A stretch of 64,000 bases of DNA from 38-11 sp964539975 (GCA_964539975.1 CAZIKK010000011.1:11867-75866), one strand, 5' to 3'; counted from the stretch's first letter, positions 8,607 through 18,039 are shown. Program-made: numbers and translations. The notes: generated by a model not told the origin, from the letters alone.

Positions 8607-8945
8607 GTGGATTCCATGGTAAAAGCTGGAGTGGGGTTGGTGATATTCTTTGCCGTGATGATTGGCATGGGATTACTTTACAAAAAACTAGCCTTAAATT
8701 CTAGACTGGCAGTTAAAAGCAGCAAATACATTCAATCCATTGACCGATATATTTTAGCAAATGATAAATGGATTGAAGTGATTAAGGTGGACGATCAGAT
8801 TTTGATGCTTGGTATTACGAATCATAGCATCACAGAAATCAAATCTTTTGATAAAGAAGAATTACGTCAACTGGATCAAAACAAGGAGCAAATGAATTTT
8901 GCAAACTTACTCAAACGCTACACTCATTCAAAAGACAATCAATAG
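8607..8945 (+). CDS. fliO: Flagellar biosynthesis protein FliO
   Basis: FliO is a small membrane factor that helps assemble the FliP ring of the export gate. The 112-residue protein has one transmembrane helix (about 7-25) and a cytoplasmic beta domain (SIDRYILANDKWIEVIKVDDQ, ILMLGITNHSITEI) typical of FliO/FliZ. It starts at GTG 8607, five bases after AGGAGG. The 3' end overlaps fliP by 47 bases. Confidence 0.87.
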   Translation: MDSMVKAGVGLVIFFAVMIGMGLLYKKLALNSRLAVKSSKYIQSIDRYILANDKWIEVIKVDDQILMLGITNHSITEIKSFDKEELRQLDQNKEQMNFANLLKRYTHSKDNQ

Positions 8946-9684
8946 AATAATAATCTTCTCCGCCTTGATTATAGTCATTCAAGGGTGGGCCAACAAGATC
9001 TATGCCACTGAGAATATCGTGGAAGACTACTTGACAAGTGGAGACAACACGTCTGATATTGTAAGGTTGGTCGTCGTATTAACTTTATTGGCTTTTATTC
9101 CAGCAATTATAATGACTGTGACAACATTTCCGCGTATCATCATCGTCTTGTCTTTCACACGAAATGCCATGGGAACACAACAAATGCCTCCTAATCAGGT
9201 GATGATAGGTATCGCATTGATCTTAACATTCTTTATCATGGCGCCAGTATTTGGAGATGTGGTCAGTCAAGCCTACGACCCTTATATGGCGGGAGACATT
9301 AGCACAGAAGAAGCTTATGATGCGGCAGTTGCACCTTTGAAGGAATTTATGTTTGCCCAGGCAAGAAATGAACCGGAAAGCATTTACTTTTTCATGGAAT
9401 TGTATGGAATGGAAGATCAGCCGGACAATCTAGAAGATATGCCTTTGGTAGTCGTTATGATGTCATTTATTACAAGTGAATTAAAAAAGGCGTTTATCAT
9501 GGGGTTCATACTATACGTTCCGTTTATTGTGGTAGATATGATTGTTGCCAGTGTTCTCATGGCTATGGGAATGATGATGATACCTCCTGTGACCATTTCT
9601 TTGCCATTCAAGATCTTGCTATTTGTTTTGGTGGATGGATGGACGCTACTCTTTGAAACACTAGTAAGAAGTTTTGGGATTTAG
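8899..9684 (+). CDS. fliP: Flagellar export gate protein FliP
   Basis: FliP is the main gate subunit of the flagellar type III export apparatus. The 261-residue protein has a cleavable signal segment (about 14-36), then helices with the conserved LLAFIPAIIMTVTTFPRIIIV in segments, RNAMGTQQMPPNQVMIG, and the C-terminal MGMMMIPPVTISLPFKILLFV. The start is read as TTG 8899 behind AAGGAG; no better ATG precedes the signal segment, so the exact start is less sure than the identity. Confidence 0.93.
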   Translation: MQTYSNATLIQKTINRIIIFSALIIVIQGWANKIYATENIVEDYLTSGDNTSDIVRLVVVLTLLAFIPAIIMTVTTFPRIIIVLSFTRNAMGTQQMPPNQVMIGIALILTFFIMAPVFGDVVSQAYDPYMAGDISTEEAYDAAVAPLKEFMFAQARNEPESIYFFMELYGMEDQPDNLEDMPLVVVMMSFITSELKKAFIMGFILYVPFIVVDMIVASVLMAMGMMMIPPVTISLPFKILLFVLVDGWTLLFETLVRSFGI

Positions 9685-9692
9685 GTGAAAGC

Positions 9693-9965
9693 ATGACAAA
9701 TCAAGAAGTTGTAACCATTATAAAAGATGCGGTCATGACCATATTGGCTGTATCAGCACCAATGATAATTGGTGCGTTGGTAATTGGATTCATTGTAGCA
9801 TTGTTTCAAGCCACCACTCAGATCAATGAGCCTACCATGGCCTTTGTGCCTAAAATCATCGTTGTATTTTTAGGCTTGATCTTGTTTGGGTCTTGGATGT
9901 TGAATGAAATCACTGGTTTTACTTTGAATCTTTACGAGGATATTGTAAGAATCATACTGTATTAG
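9693..9965 (+). CDS. fliQ: Flagellar export gate protein FliQ
   Basis: The 90-residue FliQ forms the gate with FliP and FliR. Two transmembrane helices are visible (about 12-36 and 48-72), with the family segment GALVIGFIVALFQATTQINE and PTMAFVPKIIVVF. It lies eight bases after fliP. The normal next gene, fliR (or a fliR-flhB fusion), is missing: flhA begins 14 bases after the stop. Confidence 0.93.
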   Translation: MTNQEVVTIIKDAVMTILAVSAPMIIGALVIGFIVALFQATTQINEPTMAFVPKIIVVFLGLILFGSWMLNEITGFTLNLYEDIVRIILY

Positions 9966-9978
9966 GAGGCAATACAAA

Positions 9979-12018
9979 ATGGCATTAAGAATAAAAGACA
10001 GTATGATTGCGGCATTGATTATTAGCATCATCGTCATCATTGTCGTCCCACTAAGCACATTTTTATTAGATTTTTTAATCGTCCTTAACATTACTATTTC
10101 ATTGGTGTTGTTGCTATCAGCCTTGTATGTGGAGTCACCTTTGGAATTGTCATCGTTTCCTTCTTTGCTCTTGGTGGTGACGTTGTTTAGATTATCACTA
10201 AATATTTCATCCACAAGATTGATCCTTGGTAACAATGGCAATGCTGGATACGTGATCGAAACTTTTGGGAACTTTGTCATCGGTGGAAATCCAGTAGTTG
10301 GACTGGTAATCTTCCTTATTATTGTGGTCATACAGTTCATTGTGATCACAAAAGGAGCAGAAAGGGTATCTGAAGTGGCAGCAAGATTTACTTTAGATGC
10401 TATGCCAGGTAAGCAAATGGCTATAGATGCCGATTTGAATGCAGGTTTGATTGATGAGAAACAAGCCAAGGAAAGAAGAGAAGAGATACAAAGAAGTGCT
10501 GACTTTTACGGTTCGATGGATGGAGCCAGTAAATTTGTCAAAGGAGATGCCATAGCTGGAATCATCATTACATTGATCAATCTGGTGGGAGGTATCGTGA
10601 TCGGTCTTGTGATTAGCGGGCAGCCATTTGATCAGGTTATTGACATATATACATTGGCAACGGTAGGCGATGGACTGGTATCTCAGATACCTGCACTGCT
10701 AATCTCAACAGCTACAGGAATCATCCTAACAAGATCTGGAACTAAAGGAAACTTGAATCAAGAAGTTTTGAAGCAACTCTTTTCCCGATACAATGTCATG
10801 TTGATTGCTGGAGGTGCGTTGTTGCTATTGACCTTCATTCCTGGACTGCCTAAGCCGCCGCTTTTGTTGGTGGGGAGTGGACTACTTTTGATAGGGTATC
10901 GACTTTTTGCTAAACAACAGATGATGGACGAGACCATAAGAGAGGAAGAAGCAAAAGACAAAGTGCAGCCTGCACAAGAAGAATACGAGATCACAGACTA
11001 TATTTTCACTGACCCTATTGTCATCGAATTTGGCTACAATCTAGTGCCTTTCGTGGATAAGCAAAGAGGTGGAAAGTTACTTGATAGAATGGTGATGATA
11101 AGAAGACAAATAGCGATTGAGTTGGGAATAATAGTTCCCAAAATACGCGTGAAAGACAACCCAAACATGATGCCTAATAGTTATGTTATTAAAATAAAAG
11201 GAAACGACGTTGCCGAAGGAGAAGTGCTGACAGACTATTTCCTCGCCATGAACCCAGAAGAAACAGATGAAATAATTGACGGCATTGAAACAAAAGAACC
11301 TGCATTTGGGATGACAGCTTATTGGATAGAGCCGGAGGTAGTAGATATTGCAGAGATGAAGGGATATACAGTCATCGACCCAGTATCGGTCATTGCGACA
11401 CATATTTCTGAAGTAGTCAAAGCGAACAGTCATGATCTTTTGGGAAGACAAGAAGTCAAGAAGTTAGTAGAAGCGTTGGAGAAAAAATACCCAGCGCTAG
11501 TCTCGGACATTATTCCAGAAGTTATTTCAATGCCTGCCTTGCACAAAGTACTGCGAAATCTCTTGGAAGAAGGGATAAAAATAAAAAGCTTACCAACCAT
11601 ACTGGAAATAATGGGAGACTATGGAAGAACAGTTCCTGATGTAGATGAGTTAACAGAACATGTCAGACAGGGGATGAAACGAGAGATTACGGCAAAATTC
11701 GCGTATGATGATAGACTGGAAATTTTGATGATCGCACCTGAATTGGAACAGCGAATTGCAGAAACCATTAGCCATACTGGAGATAAACCCGAAAGGACTT
11801 TAAGGCCATATGAAATTCAGAAATTCACAGAAAACACACTGGCAACACACAATGAGTCGGTTTCAAAAGGGAACAATCCGGTATTGGTTACAACGCCTGT
11901 GCTGAGACGGCATGTGAAAAATCTGATCCGACAAAATGGCAGCGACATTGACGTCATGTCCGTTATGGAGATCGACAACAAATATGACATTAAAGTCGTG
12001 GGAAGCATTAGTCTGTAA
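9979..12018 (+). CDS. flhA: Flagellar export ring protein FlhA
   Basis: FlhA is the nonameric export ring that receives substrates and converts ion flux into export. The 679-residue length is normal. The N-terminal half has eight transmembrane helices and the FHIPEP-family signature (ERVSEVAARFTLDAMPGKQM, then AIDADLNAG). The C-terminal half (about 330-679) is the cytoplasmic substrate-docking domain with VVDIAEMKGYTVIDP and IKSLPTILEIMGDYG. ATG 9979 follows TTAGGAGG. flhF and flhG, which usually follow, are absent. Confidence 0.96.
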   Translation: MALRIKDSMIAALIISIIVIIVVPLSTFLLDFLIVLNITISLVLLLSALYVESPLELSSFPSLLLVVTLFRLSLNISSTRLILGNNGNAGYVIETFGNFVIGGNPVVGLVIFLIIVVIQFIVITKGAERVSEVAARFTLDAMPGKQMAIDADLNAGLIDEKQAKERREEIQRSADFYGSMDGASKFVKGDAIAGIIITLINLVGGIVIGLVISGQPFDQVIDIYTLATVGDGLVSQIPALLISTATGIILTRSGTKGNLNQEVLKQLFSRYNVMLIAGGALLLLTFIPGLPKPPLLLVGSGLLLIGYRLFAKQQMMDETIREEEAKDKVQPAQEEYEITDYIFTDPIVIEFGYNLVPFVDKQRGGKLLDRMVMIRRQIAIELGIIVPKIRVKDNPNMMPNSYVIKIKGNDVAEGEVLTDYFLAMNPEETDEIIDGIETKEPAFGMTAYWIEPEVVDIAEMKGYTVIDPVSVIATHISEVVKANSHDLLGRQEVKKLVEALEKKYPALVSDIIPEVISMPALHKVLRNLLEEGIKIKSLPTILEIMGDYGRTVPDVDELTEHVRQGMKREITAKFAYDDRLEILMIAPELEQRIAETISHTGDKPERTLRPYEIQKFTENTLATHNESVSKGNNPVLVTTPVLRRHVKNLIRQNGSDIDVMSVMEIDNKYDIKVVGSISL

Positions 12019-12036
12019 ACATGAGAGGAAAGTAGC

Positions 12037-12765
12037 ATGGTAGAAAAGATGATTTGGGACAAATATAAGAAAACCCCAATATTAGAAAACAGAAACGCAT
12101 TGGTCATGCATTACTTGCCTTTGGTCCAAAAAATTGTGAACATCATGACAGTAGATTATCATCTCAAAGAAGACTTCTACAATGTTGGCGTTCTTGGACT
12201 GATAGACGCAGTGGACAAGTTTGATATGGGAAAAAACGTAAAATTTGAAACCTATGCCACCATACGCATCCGCGGTTCGATAAAAGACTTTATGCGACAG
12301 CAAGATTGGGTTTCCAGGAATGTAAGAGACAAAGAAAAACAAATTATGGAAGCAGAGAGAATTTTGCGGCAACGTTATGGGAAAGAACCTAAGGATGGAG
12401 AGATTGCCAAAGCTGCGAAAATGTCATTAACAGAATATGCCCAAATTAAAAAACATTTAGACAGTGCAAGCTTTGCATCTTTTGAAAAAGTGGTGGCCGA
12501 AGGAATGAACCCTACAGACCTATACGAAGGAAAAGACAATCGACCAGACTCAATAGTGGAGAAAAAAGAAATGGAAAAAATATTAGCGCAATCTATCACA
12601 AAACTTAGTCAACGCAAACAACAAATCATTGCTCTTTATTATCACGAAGAACTTAACCTAAAGGAAATAGGGGAAGTATTAGAAGTAAGTGAATCGAGAG
12701 TATCTCAAATCATGAAAGAAATCAACGAAGAACTGAAGAATGAAATTCAAAGCGTATTGCGCTAA
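12037..12765 (+). CDS. fliA: Flagellar sigma factor sigma-28 (FliA/SigD)
   Basis: The 242-residue sigma factor directs RNA polymerase to late flagellar genes. Region 2 (about 20-90: HYLPLVQKIVN, LIDAVDKFD, FETYATIRIRGSIKDFMR, QDWVSRNVRDK), region 3 and the region 4 helix-turn-helix (LKEIGEVLEVSESRVSQIM) are all present. ATG 12037 follows AGAGGAAAG. A sigma-28 promoter overlaps its own stop codon, and flgM, its anti-sigma factor, lies 1.6 kb downstream, so the regulatory loop is encoded locally. Confidence 0.95.
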   Translation: MVEKMIWDKYKKTPILENRNALVMHYLPLVQKIVNIMTVDYHLKEDFYNVGVLGLIDAVDKFDMGKNVKFETYATIRIRGSIKDFMRQQDWVSRNVRDKEKQIMEAERILRQRYGKEPKDGEIAKAAKMSLTEYAQIKKHLDSASFASFEKVVAEGMNPTDLYEGKDNRPDSIVEKKEMEKILAQSITKLSQRKQQIIALYYHEELNLKEIGEVLEVSESRVSQIMKEINEELKNEIQSVLR

Positions 12766-12789
12766 AGTAATGCGGTTTGAATCCGATAT
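12763..12789 (+). promoter_or_regulatory. Sigma-28 promoter for the rod/flgM/hook-associated genes
   Basis: TAAA (12763-12766), exactly 15 bases, then TCCGATAT (12782-12789). This fits the sigma-28 consensus TAAA-N15-GCCGATAA. The -35 TAA is also the stop codon of the sigma-28 gene. The same -10 core CCGATAT occurs at two other late promoters in the cluster. Confidence 0.85.
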
Positions 12790-12810
12790 TATTAACACAA
12801 GGGGAAAAAC

Positions 12811-13560
12811 ATGGATAATGGAATTAGAATTCTTGGCAACACCATGCGTTATTTGCAGGACAAGATAGATGTTTCATCAAATAACCTTTCAAATATAGAC
12901 ACGCCGGGGTATAAAAAAGACATTGTTGTAGGCAGAGCTTTCAACCATATTTTATCAGATGAGATGGCTCATACCGTTACAAGGGCTTATAACCAAGGGA
13001 TGATTCGATTTGAACCAGGCGTGTATGTAGACGAGATTTACACCCAATTTTCCCAGGGTGGACTTCAAGAGACCAATCGCCCATGGGACGTAGCGATACA
13101 AGGAAATGGTTTTTTTGTAGTAGAGTCTGATATTGGTCCGTTGTATCGAAGGAGCATGTCAATGAAGACAGATATGACAGGAATACTTACTACTGACACC
13201 GGAAATCCAGTTATGGGACAAAATGGAACGATATTTATTGGAGACAACGACTTTACCATTGAGTATAATGGAACGATACGTATAGATGGAGAAGTGGTGG
13301 ATCAACTGAATGTAGTAGACTTTGCCAATCCAGATCAACTTCAAAGAGGTGGAAACGGTGGATTCATGAATGCAGGAGCTGGGTTTATTCCAGCCCAAGG
13401 AGATGTGTTGCAGGGATATCTGGAATCTTCAAACGTCGACTTGTCAGAAGAAATGACCAACCTCATTGAGATCAATAATCGATTCACAACAAGCCAAAGA
13501 TTAATACAAATGTTAGACGAAATCAGCGGTATTGGTGCTAATAGATTGGGAAAGGTATAG
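12811..13560 (+). CDS. FlgF/FlgG-type flagellar rod protein, first copy
   Basis: A 249-residue rod/hook-family protein that forms part of the distal rod. It has the family N-terminus (LGNTMRYLQDKIDVSSNNLSN, with IDTPGYKKD), a central DUF1078 region with VAIQGNGFFVVESD, and a C-terminal helix (LESSNVDLSEEMTNLIEINN). It resembles FlhO/FlgF of Bacillus. Its start lies 22 bases after a sigma-28 -10 box, preceded by AAGGGG. Confidence 0.9.
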   Translation: MDNGIRILGNTMRYLQDKIDVSSNNLSNIDTPGYKKDIVVGRAFNHILSDEMAHTVTRAYNQGMIRFEPGVYVDEIYTQFSQGGLQETNRPWDVAIQGNGFFVVESDIGPLYRRSMSMKTDMTGILTTDTGNPVMGQNGTIFIGDNDFTIEYNGTIRIDGEVVDQLNVVDFANPDQLQRGGNGGFMNAGAGFIPAQGDVLQGYLESSNVDLSEEMTNLIEINNRFTTSQRLIQMLDEISGIGANRLGKV

Positions 13561-13571
13561 GGGTGATATAA

Positions 13572-14393
13572 ATGATACAGGGATTTTATACAGCAAAAAC
13601 AGCTCTAAGGCATAGACAAATAGGCATGGATGTCCTGTCCAACAATTTTTCTAATGTCAACACGGATACCTATAAAAAGAATAACGCAACATTTCAAGAT
13701 GCGCTATACAACTTAACAATGAAACAATACCCAGGTGGAGAGCGCAATTTCTACCAGATTGGATCAGGAGCTTTTATCAGCAACATAGGGAAGGATTTTT
13801 CCCAGGGTCCATTGAAAGAAACGGGAGAGAACTTGGATCTAGCCCTTGAAGGAGCAGGTTTTTTTGGAATCAATGACGATAATGGCAATATTTTCTTTTC
13901 AAGAGGAGGCAGTTATTCGTTTACGCCATCTGAAGAGAATCCAGGAAGCAAACATATTGCCAACAACATGGGTTACTACTTGATCGACACAGAAGGGCAA
14001 CGGATTGTTATTCCGGATGACAATCTTGGATACAACATTGGTTCAGATGGAGTGGTTAGCTATCGAATTAGACGGGAATTGACTGAACAACAAATCTTGG
14101 ATGGCGAAAGTGAAATTGTAACAATCAACCAAAGTTTCATGTTAGTAAACTTCAATGACCCATCTAATCTTGCATCTTTTGGAGAAGGAATTTATGGGGT
14201 GTCGGATCTGTCTGGAGGTCCTTTTGCGACAGAAAGAGCAACGGTACGAACTGGATTTTTGGAAGGATCCAATGTAGACCTATCCAAAGAAATGGTAGAT
14301 TTAATACTTCACCAACGAATTTTTGAGTTAAACGCACGGATTATCCAAACAGTGGATGAAATGGAATCCTTGTCGAATAACCTGAGAAAATAA
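13572..14393 (+). CDS. FlgG-type flagellar rod protein, second copy
   Basis: A second 273-residue rod protein directly after the first (12-base gap). The N-terminus ALRHRQIGMDVLSNNFSNVN and the C-terminus LEGSNVDLSKEMVDLILHQR are intact; the middle contains DLALEGAGFFGINDDNG. Such FlgF/FlgG-like pairs (flhO-flhP in Bacillus) are normal for Firmicutes. Which copy is proximal cannot be told from sequence alone. Confidence 0.9.
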   Translation: MIQGFYTAKTALRHRQIGMDVLSNNFSNVNTDTYKKNNATFQDALYNLTMKQYPGGERNFYQIGSGAFISNIGKDFSQGPLKETGENLDLALEGAGFFGINDDNGNIFFSRGGSYSFTPSEENPGSKHIANNMGYYLIDTEGQRIVIPDDNLGYNIGSDGVVSYRIRRELTEQQILDGESEIVTINQSFMLVNFNDPSNLASFGEGIYGVSDLSGGPFATERATVRTGFLEGSNVDLSKEMVDLILHQRIFELNARIIQTVDEMESLSNNLRK

Positions 14394-14412
14394 AAAGAGG
14401 GAGGCTTTCGGC

Positions 14413-14727
14413 ATGAAAATAAAATCTTCAGACTATTCAAATAAAATGAACCAATATAACGACAGCAAAATCAATCAAACGGGCAAAACAGATCCTACGA
14501 AAGAAAATCAAGTGAAAAACAAAAATGAGTTACCCAAAGAAAACCAAGACCAAGTGGAATTTTCTAAAAATTATCAAGTGCAAAAGGATGCAGTTAACCG
14601 TCTAATGGGCATAGATGCCCAAGAAAGAGCGGATAAGGTGCAGCGCTTGAAAAATGAAATTAAGGAAGGGACCTACTTGCCGGATATGTCAGCAGTTGCA
14701 AAAAGCATAACGGACAAATTGGTGTAA
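14413..14727 (+). CDS. flgM: Anti-sigma-28 factor FlgM
   Basis: FlgM holds sigma-28 inactive until the hook is complete. The 104-residue protein has a disordered Lys/Asn/Gln-rich N-terminus and the FlgM C-terminal helices (DAQERADKVQRLKNEIKEGT, then YLPDMSAVAKSITDKLV). Start ATG 14413 follows GGGAGG. It is placed under the sigma-28 promoter at 12763, giving negative feedback. Confidence 0.9.
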   Translation: MKIKSSDYSNKMNQYNDSKINQTGKTDPTKENQVKNKNELPKENQDQVEFSKNYQVQKDAVNRLMGIDAQERADKVQRLKNEIKEGTYLPDMSAVAKSITDKLV

Positions 14728-14740
14728 ATAGGAGTTTAAG

Positions 14741-15226
14741 ATGACAAATCAAGTGAAAGAATTAGTAAGTATTCTACAGGATCAAAACAAGATTTACAAT
14801 GCACTGATTGATTTATCAAAAGAATTGAAACAAGCCGTCAAGGATAACAACATTGAAGAAGTAGATATGTTGGTGAAGGTTGAGTCTGCCCTGAGCATGA
14901 AGTTTTCTGTGAAAGAAAACAAGCGCAAGCAGCTGGCAAAAGCTATCCAAGAAACGTACGGGATAGATAGCGAATCCTTCAGTTTATCTGAACTTAAAAA
15001 ACATTTGAATAGCGAAGATCAGAGAGTCATTGAGAAAGCACAGACAGATTTGATCCACTCTATGAAAACACTGGATGAAATCAATGCTTCTAATCATATG
15101 TTGATCCAATCTAGGTTGGACTGGATCGATCTATCGATGAAGGTTTTAGGACAAAGCAAACAAAAGAACTATACCAAAGACAAGAAATCTGCCATGGAAA
15201 ACAAAATGGTGGATGAAGTAATATAA
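14741..15226 (+). CDS. flgN: Flagellar export chaperone FlgN
   Basis: A 161-residue, largely helical protein in the FlgN family, the chaperone for FlgK and FlgL. It begins VKELVSILQDQNKIYNALIDLSKE and continues with long charged helices. Position immediately before flgK-flgL supports the assignment. Start ATG 14741 follows AGGAG. Confidence 0.85.
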   Translation: MTNQVKELVSILQDQNKIYNALIDLSKELKQAVKDNNIEEVDMLVKVESALSMKFSVKENKRKQLAKAIQETYGIDSESFSLSELKKHLNSEDQRVIEKAQTDLIHSMKTLDEINASNHMLIQSRLDWIDLSMKVLGQSKQKNYTKDKKSAMENKMVDEVI

Positions 15227-15236
15227 GGAGAGTCAT

Positions 15237-16685
15237 ATGGGATTTTACTCACTTCAAATCGCAAGAACCGGTTTGGTGGCTAGTCAGAAAGCCCTAGATG
15301 TGATAGGACATAATGTTGCCAATGCCAACACACCTGGCTATACCCGTCAGCGTTTAGAGCTGTCCGCTCAAAAAGGAACGACGGCTAGTGGTGTAACAGT
15401 AGGCGCCGGTGTCAACATCAGTGATGTCAAACAAATCAGAAACCAGTACTTAGATTATCAGTTTAGGAATGAAAATGGCGTCAATGCGGAACTCTTGTCA
15501 AAAAGCGAAGCGATGACCTATATAGAGAATATATTTGGAGAACCGTCTGACTATGGCATCAATCAATCGTTGTCAGATTTTTTTGTATCTATGGAAGAGT
15601 TGACATACAATGCTCACGATTCCAGTTATAGAGAAACAGTGGTACAGAACGCGGTGAAACTAACTGACAGTATACGAACAGTAGCAGGGGAAATGATCTC
15701 TTATCAAAAAGAGATAGATCGAAGCATAGAAATTACAGTGGACCAAGTCAACGGGATATTGGATCAAATCAAAGATTTGAATGTTGTGATTTTTGATTAT
15801 GAAGCCAGAGGCTCTACGGCTAACGATCTAAGAGATCAACGGAATCAATTGATTGATGAGCTATCGGCTTATATAGATATAGATGCTTTTGAAAATATGG
15901 AAGGACAGTTGGTTATTAATGCTGCCGGAACCACAATGGTTCATGGAGAACAAATCCGAAAAATCGACCTTGAGGTGGACACTACTAACTTGACGGATTC
16001 TGGAGAACCGTTACAGCGCTTAATCTGGGCAGGTACCAATAGCGAGGTAAAGCCTCAGGCAGGAGCCCTCAAAGGCTATTTAGACGTAAGAGATGGCCTT
16101 TCTCAAGAAGCTCAAGGGATCCCCTATTATATGAACCGATTAAACCGTTTAGCCAATGACCTTATAACAGGATTCAATGCGATCAATCAAAACGGCTACA
16201 CGATTCCTTATGGGAATGAACCCTCTCAGACAGGCATAGTGTTTTTTGATTCAAACACTGACTCTGCACTCAACATTCGGGTGTCGGACGCTTTGTTGGA
16301 AAGCGGATACAATATCGCATTGTCGGATCAACCCATCACAGGTGAACTGAACTGGGGAAACTCACAAAACGGCTTGAATTTCACAGAATTAAGAGACAAG
16401 GATACCATTATGGTTGGAGGAAACAACTTAGCAGGAAACTTTGAAAAAGATTTTAGAAAAACAATCACAGATATGGCTATCAACAAGAATTATTTTGACA
16501 GCAGAAGCAACAGCCAGCAGGAATTGACAAGTTTTATCGAATCTCAAAAACTCGCGATATCAGAAGTTTCCATAGACGAAGAGATGGTGAGCATGGTTCA
16601 ATTCCAGCATGCATACAGCGCATCGGCGCGATTGGTAACCGTAGTGGATGAGATGTTGAGCACATTAATCAATATGGTCCGATAA
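15237..16685 (+). CDS. flgK: Flagellar hook-associated protein 1, FlgK
   Basis: FlgK joins hook and filament. The 482-residue protein has the typical N-terminus (SLQIARTGLVASQKALDVIG, then HNVANANTPGYTRQ) and C-terminus (SIDEEMVSMVQFQHAYSASA, RLVTVVDEML). Length is on the short side but within the family. ATG 15237 follows AAGGAG, and flgL follows 12 bases after the stop. Confidence 0.95.
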   Translation: MGFYSLQIARTGLVASQKALDVIGHNVANANTPGYTRQRLELSAQKGTTASGVTVGAGVNISDVKQIRNQYLDYQFRNENGVNAELLSKSEAMTYIENIFGEPSDYGINQSLSDFFVSMEELTYNAHDSSYRETVVQNAVKLTDSIRTVAGEMISYQKEIDRSIEITVDQVNGILDQIKDLNVVIFDYEARGSTANDLRDQRNQLIDELSAYIDIDAFENMEGQLVINAAGTTMVHGEQIRKIDLEVDTTNLTDSGEPLQRLIWAGTNSEVKPQAGALKGYLDVRDGLSQEAQGIPYYMNRLNRLANDLITGFNAINQNGYTIPYGNEPSQTGIVFFDSNTDSALNIRVSDALLESGYNIALSDQPITGELNWGNSQNGLNFTELRDKDTIMVGGNNLAGNFEKDFRKTITDMAINKNYFDSRSNSQQELTSFIESQKLAISEVSIDEEMVSMVQFQHAYSASARLVTVVDEMLSTLINMVR

Positions 16686-16697
16686 GGAGGCATAATT

Positions 16698-17636
16698 ATG
16701 AGAATTTCAACCAATATGATGAGCAGACAGTTTTTGACCAATTTAAACAAAGTGTATGGAAACATGCTCAAATATCATAGACAGACTACCACTGGAAGAG
16801 CCTTCCATAGAGCCTCTGAAGATCCGATCAACGCGGTGAAGAGCATGGATCTATCTTCAGGTCTTGATCGAATCAATCTGTATCAATCCAATATTGACCA
16901 AGCTCAATTAATCTTAAGAGAGCAAGAAGTGGGAATCAGCAGCATATCAGATGCTTTGCTTAGCGTACAGACAGTGGTGCAACAATCGTTGAACACTACT
17001 TTTGATGATGAGGACCGAAAAAACATGGCTCAAGTGGTAGAGGCTACAAGGGAGAATGTAATAGCTCTACTTAACAAGGATTTTGGAGGAAAATTCATCT
17101 ATGGGGGACACAATACATCGTCCAATCCTATGACAGTCGAACATCAAGTCGCTTCATACAATGGCATACCAATTGATGAAATGACAATTGAAGAGTTCGA
17201 AAACTTCAGTCAAGAAGAAATGTTTTACAACACGGGAAGAGGAACTAAAGTAGATGTAGCCACATCAGCATTGGACATACTTGGGTACGGAGATGAAAAC
17301 ATGCTGAAACTTCTTGACGACATAAGTCAATTATTAAGAGAGCCAAGCGAAACTTTTAATGAGGATATGAATGTCTATTTAGGTAAGACAAATGACCATT
17401 TCAGAAATCTTCAAGCAGTACGAACAACAGTAGGCTCAAGAATAGCCAACATGGATGCTATGAAAGCACAGCTTACAGAACATAGCCATAATATGCAAGA
17501 TTTGTTATCTGTGGCAAGAGATGTGGACATAGAAGAAGCTATTATTAATTTTAAAACAGCTGAAATGGTTTATCAAGCTGCGTTGTCTGCAGGTGCCAGT
17601 ATTATCCAACCAACTTTGGTGGACTTTCTAAGATAA
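16698..17636 (+). CDS. flgL: Flagellar hook-associated protein 3, FlgL
   Basis: FlgL is the second junction protein between hook and filament. The 312-residue protein has flagellin-like N- and C-terminal coiled coils (MRISTNMMSRQFLTNLNKVY; DIEEAIINFKTAEMVYQAAL). Its middle region (about 125-200) is the variable domain with FGGKFIYGGHNT. Start ATG 16698 follows AAGGAGG. fliW follows 13 bases downstream. Confidence 0.94.
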   Translation: MRISTNMMSRQFLTNLNKVYGNMLKYHRQTTTGRAFHRASEDPINAVKSMDLSSGLDRINLYQSNIDQAQLILREQEVGISSISDALLSVQTVVQQSLNTTFDDEDRKNMAQVVEATRENVIALLNKDFGGKFIYGGHNTSSNPMTVEHQVASYNGIPIDEMTIEEFENFSQEEMFYNTGRGTKVDVATSALDILGYGDENMLKLLDDISQLLREPSETFNEDMNVYLGKTNDHFRNLQAVRTTVGSRIANMDAMKAQLTEHSHNMQDLLSVARDVDIEEAIINFKTAEMVYQAALSAGASIIQPTLVDFLR

Positions 17637-17649
17637 AGGGGTAGATGAT

Positions 17650-18039
17650 ATGGAAACCAACATATATGAATTTGACAAAGGGATTTATGGGTTCGAAGAT
17701 TACCGAAGGTATGACATCTTTTCGCCTTTCGATAACAGTGCGTTTCAAATGATGGAAGCAGAAAAAGACAGAAAAATCGGATTTGTCTTGGTGCCCCCTA
17801 ATTATGTAACTCAAGAATACACAATCGATGTGGAAGAAGAAGATCTTTTGGAGATAGGGGCAAATGGGTTGGATGATGTGGTTGTATTAGCTATTGTTTC
17901 TTTTACTCAAGAGGAAAACATCATGTCTGTAAACCTTAAAAGCCCCATAATTCTGTCAATGACATCTAGGAAAGGCAAGCAAATCATATTAGACCAGTCC
18001 CATTACAGCACCAGACACTTAGTTGAAGTCAAAACCTGA
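17650..18039 (+). CDS. fliW: Flagellar assembly factor FliW
   Basis: FliW binds flagellin and antagonises CsrA, so that flagellin translation responds to export. The 129-residue protein shows the FliW strand pattern: a GIYGFEDYRRYDIF segment, FVLVPPNYVTQEYTIDV, VVVLAIVSFTQEENIMSVNL and a C-terminal IILDQSHYSTRH. It is immediately followed by csrA. Both flagellin leaders in this window carry likely CsrA sites, so the complete circuit is present. Confidence 0.93.
   Translation: METNIYEFDKGIYGFEDYRRYDIFSPFDNSAFQMMEAEKDRKIGFVLVPPNYVTQEYTIDVEEEDLLEIGANGLDDVVVLAIVSFTQEENIMSVNLKSPIILSMTSRKGKQIILDQSHYSTRHLVEVKT

Noticed and set aside
1880..12037. Assembly error or deletion scar as the cause of the missing flagellar genes
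   Set aside because: All four junctions have intact stop codons, normal spacers and good ribosome sites, with no frameshifted remnants. Four independent misassemblies are unlikely, though reads cannot be checked here.
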